Below, piece by piece: positions 40,631-50,105 of a stretch of 64,000 nt of DNA. The stretch is from Saccharothrix coeruleofusca (GTDB taxonomy: Bacteria; Actinomycetota; Actinomycetes; Mycobacteriales; Pseudonocardiaceae), in contig NZ_BMRG01000001.1 in NCBI RefSeq assembly GCF_014648515.1, forward strand, positions 781,893 to 845,892, read 5' to 3'. A program made the position numbers and the translations under genes. Each line of letters opens with the position of its first letter. Positions within the stretch are counted from its first letter, which is position 1. The notes beneath the pieces are model-generated. The model was not told the origin of the DNA. It saw nothing but the letters and a program-made list of their open reading frames with translations, and ran no database searches.

Positions 40631-40730
40631 CCCGCGAGTCGAACGCTCAGGTACCGCGAGTCGAACGCTCGGGTATCTCGGGTGGTACTTACCGGCCCTG
40701 AAACGCACCACGGGTGGTACTTGCAGGCGC
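40631..40730. repeat. GTCGAACGCTC repeats and a right-end copy of the palindromic family
   Basis: CGCGAGTCGAACGCTC occurs at 40633-40648 and 40658-40673. Then CGGGTGGTACTTGCAGGCGC at 40711-40730 is a 19/20 match to the right end of the 116-bp repeat, directly abutting the stop codon of the next minus-strand gene. A partial copy GGGTGGTACTTACCGG lies at 40680. Confidence 0.7.
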
Positions 40731-42875
40731 TCAGCGCTTGAGCATGCGGGTCAGGCCGGCGGCGACGGTGGTGGCCAGCACCCAGCCGGTCACGATCAGG
40801 CCGGAGGCGATCCACTGCGACGCGCCCGGTGTCTGCCACCGGTTCTTGTTGCCGAAGTCCACGATCGGCACCACCAGGTCGATGGTGAACAGCCACGGGT
40901 TCCACGGCAGCCGGTCGTCGGAGTTGATCACCTCCAGGTCCGGCCGCACCTCGAACCAGACGCTGCCCAGCAGCCACGACACCACCAGCCACGCCAGCGC
41001 CCGCGCGGGCCGGTAGCCGTAGCCGACCATCGACCGCTGCAACCAGCTCCACACCAGCACCAGCGGGCCCAGGTAGCGGCGGCCCTCGGCGACCGCCTTG
41101 TAGCGCAGCCGCTGCTTCTCCACCAGCACCATCGCGGCGTGCTCGTCGTTGCCGCAGGCCCGCAGCATCTCCGCGAACTGGTCGTACGGGCCGGGCCGGT
41201 AGGTGCGCCGCATCGCCTGCCGCAGCCAGCGCAGCCGCCGCTCCACCTCCCCGTCGTCGCGCAGGTCGATCGGGTGGCGCAGCGAGTCGTAGCGGAACTC
41301 CTCCAGGTCGATCCGGCCGGTCGCGCCCCACAGGTTCTCGTTGTCCTCCAACGAGGTGCAGCGCGCCTGCCGCAGCGTGACGTCCCCGCGCGGCGGGGTC
41401 ACCGGGGTCAGCACCAGTTCCTGCGCCTGCAACCCGAGCAGGTTCAGCGCGTGCGCGTCGAGCTTGTCGCCCAGCACCGCGCCCGCGAACGTGGCGATCC
41501 GGCCCACCTGGGCCCGCCGCGCCCGCACCCCGCCGTGCGCCACGAACTCCTTGGCGCCGCCCGCGCAGATCAGGTCGCGGCCGATCACCGCGCCGCCCAC
41601 GTCCAGCGACGGCTTGCCCGCGGGCTGGTGCCGGTAGCGGCCGGGCTGGGTGACGCGGCTGCCGCGCAGGTCCAGGTTGGCCCCAATGTGCACCGCGCGC
41701 AGCTCCAGCCCGCCGGTCACCTCCACCTCGCGCAGCGTCAGGTTGCTGCCGACGCGGGACCGGTTGCCCAGCACGGCGTCCGCGCGCGGGTTGTCCACTG
41801 TGGACCCGTCGAGGGTGAGGCTGCCCTTCACCTGCAGGTCGACCATGCGGAACTGGCCGCGCACCCTGGCCTGCCTGCCCACGATGTCGCCGCCGATCTG
41901 CGCGCCGTCCAGGTGCAGCGCCCGGCCGTAGCCGGTCGGCCCGTCGCCGACGGACTGCTCCAGCGAGTCGAACTCGCCGCCGGTCAGCGACAGGTTGCCG
42001 CCCACCGAGGCGTTGACCATGCGCACCGTGCCCGCGCTGGCGAACCCCCGGTCCACGTGCACGTCGCCGTTGACCGCGACGCGGTCGAGCACCAGCGTCG
42101 CGGTCGGGTCGCTGTGCGGGTCCAGCGCGTCGGACATGGTGCGGCCGTCGGCCAGCTTGGCCGCGCGCAGCGTCAGCGTCGACTCGACCTGGGCGTTGGC
42201 CAGGTACACCGTGCCGTGCGCGGTGGCGGTGCTCAGCACCAGGTTGCCGCCCACGCGCATCCCGTTGCCGCGCAGCGCGTACGCGGCCGGGTTGTGCAGG
42301 GTGCCGCCGTTGAAGTTGGCGTTGCCGCCGATGTTCGCGCCCGCCATGCGCACTTCGCCCTCGACGGTGAGCCGGTGGCCCAGCAGCGCGCCCGCCAGCC
42401 GCAGCCGGTCCGCGTGCAGCGCCAGCTCGCCGCGCTGCCGCAACGCGCTGTCCTGCAACGACAACGAGCCCGCGATGTCGGCGTCGGTGAGGTCCACGGT
42501 GCCCTCGACGGTGCTGCCGATCAGCGCGACCTCGTTGGCGCAGCTGAGGTTGCGGCCCAGCAGGCCGGGTAACCAGCAGCGGCGGAACTCCACGCCCGCC
42601 AGCCTGCCCTGGCGCAGGTCCGGTGGCTGCTCGAAGCGGCAGCGCTCGAACTCCAGCAGGTAGTTCAGCTCCACCGCGCGCAGGTCGAGCTGGCCGGTGA
42701 GGAACCGGTCCACCACCCGGATCACCGGCGGGGTGTTCGGCCTGCGCCGAGGCAGCCGCCAGGCGCCCTCGTTGCTCTCCAGCGCCCGCAGGACGTCGGC
42801 GGCGGGCATCCGGGTGGCGCGCGGCGGGTCGGGGTCGAAGACGTCCAGCCCGCCGCGCGCCTCGGTGTCAGTCAC
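40731..42875 (-). CDS. Large beta-helix/pentapeptide-like membrane protein
   Basis: A 714-residue protein. Residues 60-520 are dozens of short repeats of the form (A/V)xxGxLxLxxxxVxG (for example [34 protein letters not shown]), predicting a long right-handed beta-helix. A helical domain at 530-600 ([23 protein letters not shown]) and three to four hydrophobic segments follow (about 600-710). Similar actinomycete proteins are often named membrane-associated oxidoreductase without evidence of redox chemistry; I see no cofactor motif. The GTG start overlaps the end of the upstream ABC ATPase gene by 8 nt, so it is cotranscribed with the amino-acid transporter. Confidence 0.78.
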   Translation of the reverse strand: MTDTEARGGLDVFDPDPPRATRMPAADVLRALESNEGAWRLPRRRPNTPPVIRVVDRFLTGQLDLRAVELNYLLEFERCRFEQPPDLRQGRLAGVEFRRCWLPGLLGRNLSCANEVALIGSTVEGTVDLTDADIAGSLSLQDSALRQRGELALHADRLRLAGALLGHRLTVEGEVRMAGANIGGNANFNGGTLHNPAAYALRGNGMRVGGNLVLSTATAHGTVYLANAQVESTLTLRAAKLADGRTMSDALDPHSDPTATLVLDRVAVNGDVHVDRGFASAGTVRMVNASVGGNLSLTGGEFDSLEQSVGDGPTGYGRALHLDGAQIGGDIVGRQARVRGQFRMVDLQVKGSLTLDGSTVDNPRADAVLGNRSRVGSNLTLREVEVTGGLELRAVHIGANLDLRGSRVTQPGRYRHQPAGKPSLDVGGAVIGRDLICAGGAKEFVAHGGVRARRAQVGRIATFAGAVLGDKLDAHALNLLGLQAQELVLTPVTPPRGDVTLRQARCTSLEDNENLWGATGRIDLEEFRYDSLRHPIDLRDDGEVERRLRWLRQAMRRTYRPGPYDQFAEMLRACGNDEHAAMVLVEKQRLRYKAVAEGRRYLGPLVLVWSWLQRSMVGYGYRPARALAWLVVSWLLGSVWFEVRPDLEVINSDDRLPWNPWLFTIDLVVPIVDFGNKNRWQTPGASQWIASGLIVTGWVLATTVAAGLTRMLKR

Positions 42876-43644
42876 GGGGCCCTTGGTGCGTCGGGTCCAG
42901 CACGCGCGCCAGGAACGACTTGGTGCGCTCGTGCCGGGGCGCGCCGATGACCTGGGCGGCCTCGCCCTCCTCGACGACGTACCCGCCGTCCATGAACAGC
43001 ACCTTGTCCGCGACCTCGCGGGCGAACTGCATCTCGTGCGTCACCACGAGCATGGTCATGCCCTCGTCGGCGAGCTGCCGCATCACGCCCAGCACGTCGC
43101 CGACCAGCTCGGGGTCCAGCGCCGAGGTGGGCTCGTCGAACAGCATCACGTCGGGGTCCATCGACAGCGCCCGCGCGATGGCCACGCGCTGCTGCTGGCC
43201 GCCGGAGAGCTGGGCGGGCATGGCGCCCGCCTTCTCCGCCAGGCCGACGCGCTCCAGGTTGCGCAGCGCGATCCGCTGCGCCTCCTCGGGCTTGCGCTTG
43301 AGCACCTTGCGCTGCGCCACGGTGAGGTTGTTGAGCACGTTGAGGTGCGAGAACAGGTTGAAGCCCTGGAAGACCATGCCGATCTTGGTGCGGGCGGCGT
43401 CGATGTCGCAATCGGGGTCGGTCAGCTCGACGCCGTTGACCACGATCTTGCCGCCGGTCGGCTCCTCCAGCAGGTTCACGCAGCGCAGCAGCGTGGACTT
43501 GCCGGAGCCGGACGGGCCGATGACGCAGACGACCTCGCCGCGCCGCACGCTCACGTCGATGCCGCGCAGCACTTCCAGCGGCCCGAACGACTTCTTCAGC
43601 CCGGTGATCTCCACCGCCACGTCGGTGCTGACCTCGGTGCTCAC
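42868..43644 (-). CDS. Polar amino-acid ABC transporter ATP-binding protein
   Basis: A 258-residue GlnQ-type ATPase. Walker A is GPSGSGKST, the Q-loop VFQGFNLF, the signature LSGGQQQR, Walker [15 protein letters not shown] and the H-loop VVTHEM. The EELERAL... form of the family is complete. The GTG start overlaps the permease stop (GTGA). It energises uptake of a polar amino acid, probably glutamine or glutamate, with the permease and binding protein upstream. Confidence 0.95.
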   Translation of the reverse strand: MSTEVSTDVAVEITGLKKSFGPLEVLRGIDVSVRRGEVVCVIGPSGSGKSTLLRCVNLLEEPTGGKIVVNGVELTDPDCDIDAARTKIGMVFQGFNLFSHLNVLNNLTVAQRKVLKRKPEEAQRIALRNLERVGLAEKAGAMPAQLSGGQQQRVAIARALSMDPDVMLFDEPTSALDPELVGDVLGVMRQLADEGMTMLVVTHEMQFAREVADKVLFMDGGYVVEEGEAAQVIGAPRHERTKSFLARVLDPTHQGPRD

Positions 43645-44465
43645 GCCGACACCCCCAACCCCGTCGACTCGGGCGTGCTGATCTTCTTGCCGCCGGTGCG
43701 CCGCTCCAGGTACCGCGACAGGTAGCCCAGGGGCAGCGTGATCAGCAGGTAGCACAGGCCGACCACCAGGATCGGGGTCAGCGACGGCGACCGGCTCAGC
43801 GTCTCGCGGCCGAACTTGGTCAGCTCGTACTGCTCGCGGGCCAGGCCGATGATGTAGATCAGCGACGAGTCCTTGGTGAGCAGGATCAGCTCGTTGGTCA
43901 GCGGCGGCAGGATGATCCGGAACGCCTGCGGGATGACCACCGTGGCCAGCGTGCGGCCCTGGGACATGCCCAGCGACCGGGCCGCCTCGATCTGGCCCTT
44001 GGGCACCGCCTGGATGCCCGCGCGGATCGTCTCGGCCATGTAGGCCGCGCCGACGATGCCCAGCGCCAGCATCACCGTGGAGTAGATGTCGAACTGCAGC
44101 TGGAAGGCCAGCGGCACGCCGAAGCTCAGCGCGATGAACACCAGCAGCGCCGGGACGCCGCGGAAGAACTCGATGTAGATCGTGGCGATCCAGCGGTAGG
44201 GCGCCACGGAGGACAGCTTCATCAGCGCCAGGACCAGGCCCAGCGCCAGGCCGAAGGCGAAGCCGAGCGCGGTGTAGACCAGGGTGTTCTTCAACGCCAC
44301 CGTGATGACGTTGGGGAACATCGACGCCGCGATGTCGAGGTTGAAGAAGGCGCGCTGGATCTCGCCCCAGTCAGCGGCCAGGGCCAGCACGAGGGCGATG
44401 ACGGCCAGCAGCGCGTACTGCGCGCCGCGGAACACCTTCGCCCGTTGCCGCTTGGACAGAGCCAT
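43641..44465 (-). CDS. Polar amino-acid ABC transporter permease
   Basis: A 274-residue membrane permease (HisM/GlnP class) with six hydrophobic segments and the EAA loop [21 protein letters not shown] at about residues 165-185. [22 protein letters not shown] follows in the usual place. A single permease implies a homodimeric channel. The ATG at 44465 is preceded by GAGGAG. It follows the binding-protein gene by 75 nt and overlaps the ATPase gene. Confidence 0.94.
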   Translation of the reverse strand: MALSKRQRAKVFRGAQYALLAVIALVLALAADWGEIQRAFFNLDIAASMFPNVITVALKNTLVYTALGFAFGLALGLVLALMKLSSVAPYRWIATIYIEFFRGVPALLVFIALSFGVPLAFQLQFDIYSTVMLALGIVGAAYMAETIRAGIQAVPKGQIEAARSLGMSQGRTLATVVIPQAFRIILPPLTNELILLTKDSSLIYIIGLAREQYELTKFGRETLSRSPSLTPILVVGLCYLLITLPLGYLSRYLERRTGGKKISTPESTGLGVSA

Positions 44466-44540
44466 GGAACTCCTCGCAGGGTGGGTTCGAACGCGGGGCG
44501 GGGCCGGTGCGCGCAGCACCGGCCCCGCTGGCCCAGCCGC

Positions 44541-45359
44541 TTACTTGCTCTCCGGCTTCTTCCCGAACCACTTCTCGTAGATCTTGTCGTACTCGCCGCT
44601 GTCCTTGGCCTTCTTCAGGACCTCGTCGACCTTGGCCTTGAGGGCGGTGTTGCCCTTCTTCATGCCGATGCCGTACTTGTCGCCGGTGTCGAACTCCTTG
44701 GTCACCTCGGTGTCCGGGAATTCCTTGGCGTAGTCGTAGAGCACGCCGTTGTCGTTGACGGCCGCGTCCACCGCGCCGGTGCGCACGGCGGTCTCCATCA
44801 GCGGCAGGTCCTCGAACTGGACGACCGTGTAGCCGAACTCGGCGGCCTTCTCGTTGGCGTACTCCTCGCCGACGGTCTCCAGCTGGACGCCGACCCGCTT
44901 GCCGCGCAGGTCCTCCAGGCCCTTGATGCCGGAGTCCTTCTTCGTCAGCAGCGCCTGGCTGGCGTCGAAGTACGGCTCGGAGAAGTCGATCGCCTGCTTG
45001 CGCTCGTCGTTGATGGTCATGCCCGCCGCGGCCAGGTCGCACTTGCCGGTGTTGAACACCTCACCGGAGGTGATCGTCTCGAACGGCGTGTCGAAGATCT
45101 CCTGGGTGACGTTCAGTTCCTTGGCCACCAGGTCGACCAGGTCCACGTCGAAGCCGACGGTCTTGTCGCCCTCGCTGAACTGGAACGGCTTGTAGGACAG
45201 GTGGGTGCAGGTGACCAGCTTGCCGCTCTGGACCAGGGTGATGCCCGAGCCGCTGTCCTGCGTGCCGGTGTTGACCTTGGTCGCGCACGCCGTCGCCGTG
45301 GCGGCCAGGGCCAGCACGGGCAACAGGGCGAGCGCGGCGTGCCTGGTAGGACGGGCCAC
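44541..45359 (-). CDS. Amino-acid ABC transporter substrate-binding lipoprotein
   Basis: A 272-residue binding protein of solute-binding family 3. The signal peptide ends with a lipobox (ATATAC, Cys at about residue 24). The mature part shows LSYKPFQFSEGDKTVGFDVDL, FxxxxxxLxxGKCDLAAAGMTIND and VGVQLETVGEEYA. I chose the GTG at 45359 because GAGGAG lies 8 nt upstream and a compact signal peptide results; codons at 45368 and 45401 are less well spaced. It is first in a four-gene operon with permease, ATPase and the beta-helix protein. Confidence 0.93.
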   Translation of the reverse strand: MARPTRHAALALLPVLALAATATACATKVNTGTQDSGSGITLVQSGKLVTCTHLSYKPFQFSEGDKTVGFDVDLVDLVAKELNVTQEIFDTPFETITSGEVFNTGKCDLAAAGMTINDERKQAIDFSEPYFDASQALLTKKDSGIKGLEDLRGKRVGVQLETVGEEYANEKAAEFGYTVVQFEDLPLMETAVRTGAVDAAVNDNGVLYDYAKEFPDTEVTKEFDTGDKYGIGMKKGNTALKAKVDEVLKKAKDSGEYDKIYEKWFGKKPESK

Positions 45360-45516
45360 GGCGGTCACTCCTCGTAACTGTATGGGTCGAGTGCTCGGCA
45401 TACTGCCACTTGGATGGCGCAGTGGACAGCACGTCCGTGTTACAGAGCACCCTCATGCGCAATTCTTGCGTTACGGCGACTATTCGGCTGAAGGATGTTC
45501 ATCCCATTGGGTTACG

Positions 45517-48216
45517 TCACAAAAGAGATTCACTCTCCGCTTCCAGGTGGCGACGATCCGTCAGCAGACTGGCCACCAGCGCGGTCCACCCGGTCTGGTG
45601 AGTCGCGCCCAGTCCTTCACCCGTGTCGCCGTCGAAGTACTCGCTGAAGGTGACGTGCTCCCGCCACAGCGCGGAGTCGGTCGATTCGATCCGCTTGCCG
45701 TCCGCGGGCCTGCGGCCGTCGTGGTCGGGCAGGAACAGCGACACCAGCCTGCGCACCAGCTCGTCGGCCGCCTGCCCGGCGGTGACCTGGCGCTGCGAGC
45801 GGGTGGGAAGTTCCACGTGGAACCGGCCCCGGTGGAAGGACTCCAGCGTGCGCAGGGCCTCCACCAGCAGCGCGTTGGTCGGGAACCAGACCGGGCCGCG
45901 CCAGTTGGAGTTGCCGCCGAACATCGGCGTGCGCGACTCGCCCGGCTCGTAGCCCATCCGGTGCTCCTGGTCGGCGACCTGCACCTCCAGGCCCTCCCGG
46001 TGCGCCGCGGACAGCGAGCGGATGCCGTGCGGGGACAGGAACTCGCCCTCGTCGAACATCCGCCGCAGCACCCGGCGCAGCTTCGGCTCGTCCAGCAGCG
46101 ACAGCAGCGCCCGCCGGTCGTCGCGGCTGATGAACTGCGCCAGCTCCGGCCTGCGCGCCAGCAGGTGCTCCAGCCGCCGGGTGAACACCGGCAGCTCCTC
46201 GAACACCCACGGCTCCAGCACCGCGCACGCCAGCAGCGGGATCAGGCCCACCATCGAGCGCACCCGCACCGGCTTGGACTCCACCGAGCCGTCCGGCAGC
46301 CTGCGCGAGACCACGTCGTAGCAGAAGCCGTCGGCCTCGTTCCAGATGCCGCGCCCGCCCGAGCCGAACTGGGTGGACGCCTCGGCGATGCTCAGGAAGT
46401 GCTCCACGAACTTCGTGGCCACGTCCTCGTAGGACTCGTCGTGCCTGGCCAGCTCCAGCGCGATCTGCATCAGGTGCAGGCTGTAGGCGGCCATCCACGA
46501 GGTGGCGTCGGACTGCTCCAGCCGCCACTGCCCCAGCATCGGCTCGGACCGGTTGACCGGGCCGATGTTGTCCATGCCGAGGAAGCCGCCCTCGAACAGG
46601 TAGCTGCCGTCGGCGTCCTTGCGGTTGACCCACCAGGAGAAGTTCAGCAGCAGCTTGTGGAACACCTTGGCCAGGAACTTGCGGTCCGGCACCGGCTCCG
46701 AGCGGTACACCTGCAGCGCCGCCCAGGCGTGCACCGGCGGGTTCACGTCGCCGAACTCCCACTCGTAGGCCGGGAGCTGGCCGTTGGGGTGCATCAGCCA
46801 CTCGCGGCACAGCAGCAGCAGTTGCTCCTTGGCGAAGGCCGGGTCCACCTGCGCGAACGGCACCGCCTGGAAGGCGAGGTCCCACGCGGCGAACCACGGG
46901 TACTCCCACTCGTCCGGCATGGAGATGACGTCGGCCACGTCGAAGTGCCGCCAGTGCGCGTTGCGCGCGTGCGGGCTCTTGCGCGACTTGGGCGCGGCGG
47001 GCTGCGCCGGGTCGCCGTCCAGCCACTCGCTGGTGCGGAACCGGTAGTGCTGCTTGGTCCACATCAGCCCGGCCAGCGCCCGCCGCACGACCGCGGCGCG
47101 CACCGGGTCCAGGTCGGACCGGTGGAACTCGTCGGCCTCGGCCAGCCGGGCGTCCATCGTCGCCTGGAAGGTGGGGCCGAAGGCGTCGATGTGCCCGTCG
47201 CCCTGGATCAGCCGCAGCCGCACCGACACCGTCTCGCCCGGCTCGACCGGGTCGAAGGAGTACCAGGCGGCGGCCTTGGTGCCCGGCCCGCTGGTGTCGT
47301 GCGGCCCGACCACCTGGCACGCCCTGCTGTCGTGGCCGACGACGTAGCGGTCCACGCCGTCCTTGGTGTAGCGGGTGGGGTTCTGCTTGGCGCCGAACAG
47401 CGCCACCTCGTTGGTCTCGTTGTCGGTGACCAGCAGCGTCGGGGTGCCCTCGACGTGCAGCGTGTAGCGGCCCAGCGCGCCGTGCTCGGCGGTGATCCGC
47501 CGCCAGCCGTCCTCGGTCGACGCGGTCAGGCTGGGCTTGCGGTCGTCGCGGCCCCACGCCCAGGTGTTGCGGAACCACAGCTGGGGCAGCAGGTGCAGCG
47601 GCGCCGGGTCCGGGCCGTGGTTGGTGGCGCTGAGCTCCACGCAGATGTCGGTGGGGCTCGCCTTGGCGTAGGTGACCCGGACGTCGAAGAACCGGTTCTC
47701 GTCCAGCACGCCGGTGTCGGACAGCTCCGGCTCGCGCGCCTGCCGCCCGGCGCGGGCGGCCATCTCGCGCAGCTCGGCGTAGGGGAACTCGGCCTGCGGG
47801 TACCGGTAGAGCACCCGCATCCAGGAGTGGGTGGGGGTGCCGTCGGTCACCCACCAGTACTCCTTGGCGTCCTCGCCGTGGTTGCCCTCGTTGTTGGTCA
47901 GGCCGAAGTAGCGCTCCTTGAGGATCGGGTCGCGCCCGTTCCACAGGGCCAGCCCGAGGTTGAGGAACCCGTGCACGTCGCAGATGCCCGCGATGCCGTC
48001 CTCGCCCCAGCGGTACGCCCGCGAGCGGGCGTGGTCGAAGGGGAACGACCTCCACGCGTCGCCGCCCGCGGAGTAGTCCTCGCGGACCGTCCCCCACTGG
48101 CGTCCGGCCAGGTAGGGGCCCCACAGGCGCCACGGTGCGGTGGGGGAGTCCGAGCAGGCCAGACGTGCCCGCTCGGCCTGCTGCCAGTGCTCGTTCACCG
48201 AACCAGTGTGCGGCAT
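45517..48216 (-). CDS. MGH1-like glycoside hydrolase (GH63 type)
   Basis: An 899-residue cytoplasmic protein. The N-terminal half is beta-rich (super-sandwich); the C-terminal half is an (alpha/alpha)6 barrel characteristic of GH63/MGH1 glucosidases. FEGGFLGMDNIGPVNRS, GQWRLEQSDATSWMAAYSLH and MFGGNSNWRGPVWFPTNALLVEAL include the likely acid/base residues. The end ATHQTGWTALVASLL is also typical. Bacterial members act on glucosyl- or mannosylglycerate or related oligosaccharides; the substrate is not determined. The ATG at 48216 lacks a ribosome binding site and may be leaderless; GTG 48198 is an alternative. Confidence 0.9.
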   Translation of the reverse strand: MPHTGSVNEHWQQAERARLACSDSPTAPWRLWGPYLAGRQWGTVREDYSAGGDAWRSFPFDHARSRAYRWGEDGIAGICDVHGFLNLGLALWNGRDPILKERYFGLTNNEGNHGEDAKEYWWVTDGTPTHSWMRVLYRYPQAEFPYAELREMAARAGRQAREPELSDTGVLDENRFFDVRVTYAKASPTDICVELSATNHGPDPAPLHLLPQLWFRNTWAWGRDDRKPSLTASTEDGWRRITAEHGALGRYTLHVEGTPTLLVTDNETNEVALFGAKQNPTRYTKDGVDRYVVGHDSRACQVVGPHDTSGPGTKAAAWYSFDPVEPGETVSVRLRLIQGDGHIDAFGPTFQATMDARLAEADEFHRSDLDPVRAAVVRRALAGLMWTKQHYRFRTSEWLDGDPAQPAAPKSRKSPHARNAHWRHFDVADVISMPDEWEYPWFAAWDLAFQAVPFAQVDPAFAKEQLLLLCREWLMHPNGQLPAYEWEFGDVNPPVHAWAALQVYRSEPVPDRKFLAKVFHKLLLNFSWWVNRKDADGSYLFEGGFLGMDNIGPVNRSEPMLGQWRLEQSDATSWMAAYSLHLMQIALELARHDESYEDVATKFVEHFLSIAEASTQFGSGGRGIWNEADGFCYDVVSRRLPDGSVESKPVRVRSMVGLIPLLACAVLEPWVFEELPVFTRRLEHLLARRPELAQFISRDDRRALLSLLDEPKLRRVLRRMFDEGEFLSPHGIRSLSAAHREGLEVQVADQEHRMGYEPGESRTPMFGGNSNWRGPVWFPTNALLVEALRTLESFHRGRFHVELPTRSQRQVTAGQAADELVRRLVSLFLPDHDGRRPADGKRIESTDSALWREHVTFSEYFDGDTGEGLGATHQTGWTALVASLLTDRRHLEAESESLL

Positions 48217-48300
48217 CGATACAGTGCACCGGTTACCGACGGGTTAGGACACCACTTTCGGCCTATCGGGCGTGTCGCTACCACCGTTCGCGGTAAAGAT

Positions 48301-48330
48301 CCGGTGGCCGCCGCGTCCGACGGCCACCGG
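48301..48330 (-). terminator. Hairpin after the M20 peptidase
   Basis: CCGGTGGCCG and CGGCCACCGG pair over 10 bp with a 10-nt loop, 31 bp beyond the peptidase stop codon on the minus strand. Confidence 0.65.
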
Positions 48331-48361
48331 CACGGCGTCGGTACCGGCTCAGCGCCTGCTC

Positions 48362-49771
48362 TCAGCGCCGGGCGTGCGCGTCCAGCACCAGCGCCACCGC
48401 TTCGGTGACGCGGGCCGCCTGGTCCAGGTGCAGCCACTCGTCGGGCACGTGGCAGTTGCTGTCCGGCCCGACCGCCCCGGTCACCAGGAACTGCGCCTGC
48501 GGGTACGCCTCGTGCAGCAGCCCCATGAACGGGATGGAGCCGCCCAGCGACACGGTCCGCCACGGCGCGCCGAAGACCTCCTCGCCCGCCGTGTCCAGCG
48601 CCTGGCGCAGCCACGGGGCCAGCTCGGGCGCGTTCCACCCGTCGGCGGCCTCGACCCGGCTCAGCTCGACCTCCGCGCCGTAGGGCACGTCGGTGGTCAG
48701 CGCCCGGCGCACCGCCTCCAGCGCGGCGGCCGAGTCGGCGGTCGGCGGCAGCCGGAAGCTGAGCACCAGGGTGGTGGCGGGGCGCAGCACGTTGCCCGCG
48801 TCGTCGGGCTTGGGCAGGCCGTCCGCGCCGGTAATCGACAGGGTGGGCCGCCAGCCGCCGTTGAGCGCCAGCTCCACCTCGTCGTCGGTGACCGGCCGCG
48901 TCCCGCCCGCCCACGGCACCGAGGACACCAGCACGCCCGGCGCGCTGGCCACCGCCTCGCGCACCTCGGCCACCCGGTTGGCCGGGATCTCCACGTGCGC
49001 CTCGGGGATCAGCACCTCGCCGGTCCTGGCGTCCTCCAGCCGGTCCAGCAGCTGCCGCAGCACGCGGAACGAGCTGGGCACGATGCCGCTGGCCATGCCG
49101 GAGTGCTGGCCGCCCTCCAGCACCTTCACCGTCACCGTGACCTGGGCCAGGCCGCGCAGCGAGGTGGTCAGCCACAGCCGCTGGTAGTCGCTGCCGCCGG
49201 AGTCGAGGCAGACCACCAGCGACACCTCGCCCAGCCGGGCCTTGAGGTGCTCCAGGTAGGCGGGCAGGTCCGGGCTGCCGGACTCCTCGCCGGTCTCCAG
49301 CAGCACCACGCACCGCGCGTGCCGCCCGCCCGCCGCGCGCACCGCCTCGACGGCCGCCAGCGCGGCGTAACCGGAGTAGCCGTCGTCGGCCGCGCCGCGC
49401 CCGTAGAGACGCCCGTCACGCACCACGGGCGTCCACGGTCCGAGACCGGGCGACCAGTTGGCCACCGGCGGCTGCTTGTCCAGGTGCCCGTACATCAGCA
49501 CGGTGTCCTCACCGGCCGTGCCGGGCACGTCCACCAGCAGCAGCGGGGTGCGGTCGGGCAGCTGGACGACCTCGACGGCGGTGCCGGGCAGGTCGCGGGC
49601 GGCCACCCAGGCGCGCACGTGCTCGACCGCGGCGGCGAGATGGCCGTGCTCAGCCCAGCGCGGGTCGAACGCGGGCGAGATCGCGGGCAGCGCGACCAGG
49701 TCGGACAGGCTCGGCAGGATGTCGTCGTCCCAGAGGCCGCGGACGGTACGGGTCAGCACTGATCGGTCCAC
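48362..49771 (-). CDS. M20-family metallopeptidase (dipeptidase)
   Basis: A 469-residue zinc peptidase. Metal ligands are visible in MYGHLDKQPP, GRGAADDGYSG and LLETGEESGSPD, with further ligands in CLDSGGSDYQ and near the C-terminus (GPDSNCHVPDEWL). The dimerisation domain lies at about residues 205-360. It resembles carnosinase/CNDP-like dipeptidases that act on short peptides in the cytoplasm. The GTG start sits at the edge of a 334-bp divergent region shared with the dehydrogenase operon. Confidence 0.9.
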   Translation of the reverse strand: MDRSVLTRTVRGLWDDDILPSLSDLVALPAISPAFDPRWAEHGHLAAAVEHVRAWVAARDLPGTAVEVVQLPDRTPLLLVDVPGTAGEDTVLMYGHLDKQPPVANWSPGLGPWTPVVRDGRLYGRGAADDGYSGYAALAAVEAVRAAGGRHARCVVLLETGEESGSPDLPAYLEHLKARLGEVSLVVCLDSGGSDYQRLWLTTSLRGLAQVTVTVKVLEGGQHSGMASGIVPSSFRVLRQLLDRLEDARTGEVLIPEAHVEIPANRVAEVREAVASAPGVLVSSVPWAGGTRPVTDDEVELALNGGWRPTLSITGADGLPKPDDAGNVLRPATTLVLSFRLPPTADSAAALEAVRRALTTDVPYGAEVELSRVEAADGWNAPELAPWLRQALDTAGEEVFGAPWRTVSLGGSIPFMGLLHEAYPQAQFLVTGAVGPDSNCHVPDEWLHLDQAARVTEAVALVLDAHARR

Positions 49772-50105
49772 GCCCCGATCCTGTCACGCGGGCCGCGCCG
49801 GGGAGGGTGGCGGACGGCCGTTAACGATCGGTAACCGGGACAGGACTGTCCGCTCAGCGGACGTTCTAGTGGGATGGCCGATGGTTGGCCATCCGAGTGT
49901 TCCCGCAGTTCAGCACGCTTTCGGTATAGAAGCGAAGTGGGGCGGGTCTCACTAAGACGGGTGAGGCCATGTCAAGATGTGGATGAGAACACCGTCAGCG
50001 CCGACGGTTGTCGAACGTCCTCACAAGGGCGTCGGCGACTGGCGGTGCCGCCGCGCACGGTCGTCACGAGCGACCGGGCGGCCTCCGAGATGAGGAGCTA
50101 GGCGC
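49772..50105. promoter_or_regulatory. Divergent promoter region, M20 peptidase / dehydrogenase operon
   Basis: No gene in these 334 bp. It contains GACAGGACTGTC (49839-49850), the perfect palindrome GTCCGCTCAGCGGAC (49848-49862) and an inverted repeat GGATGGCC/GGCCATCC (49872-49894). These are candidate operators for the E1-E2 operon. Confidence 0.45.

Noticed and set aside
45205-48408. A 1067-codon plus-strand frame opposite the GH63-like gene
   Set aside because: It is the antisense shadow of a well-conserved glycosidase and shows no motif or plausible composition.
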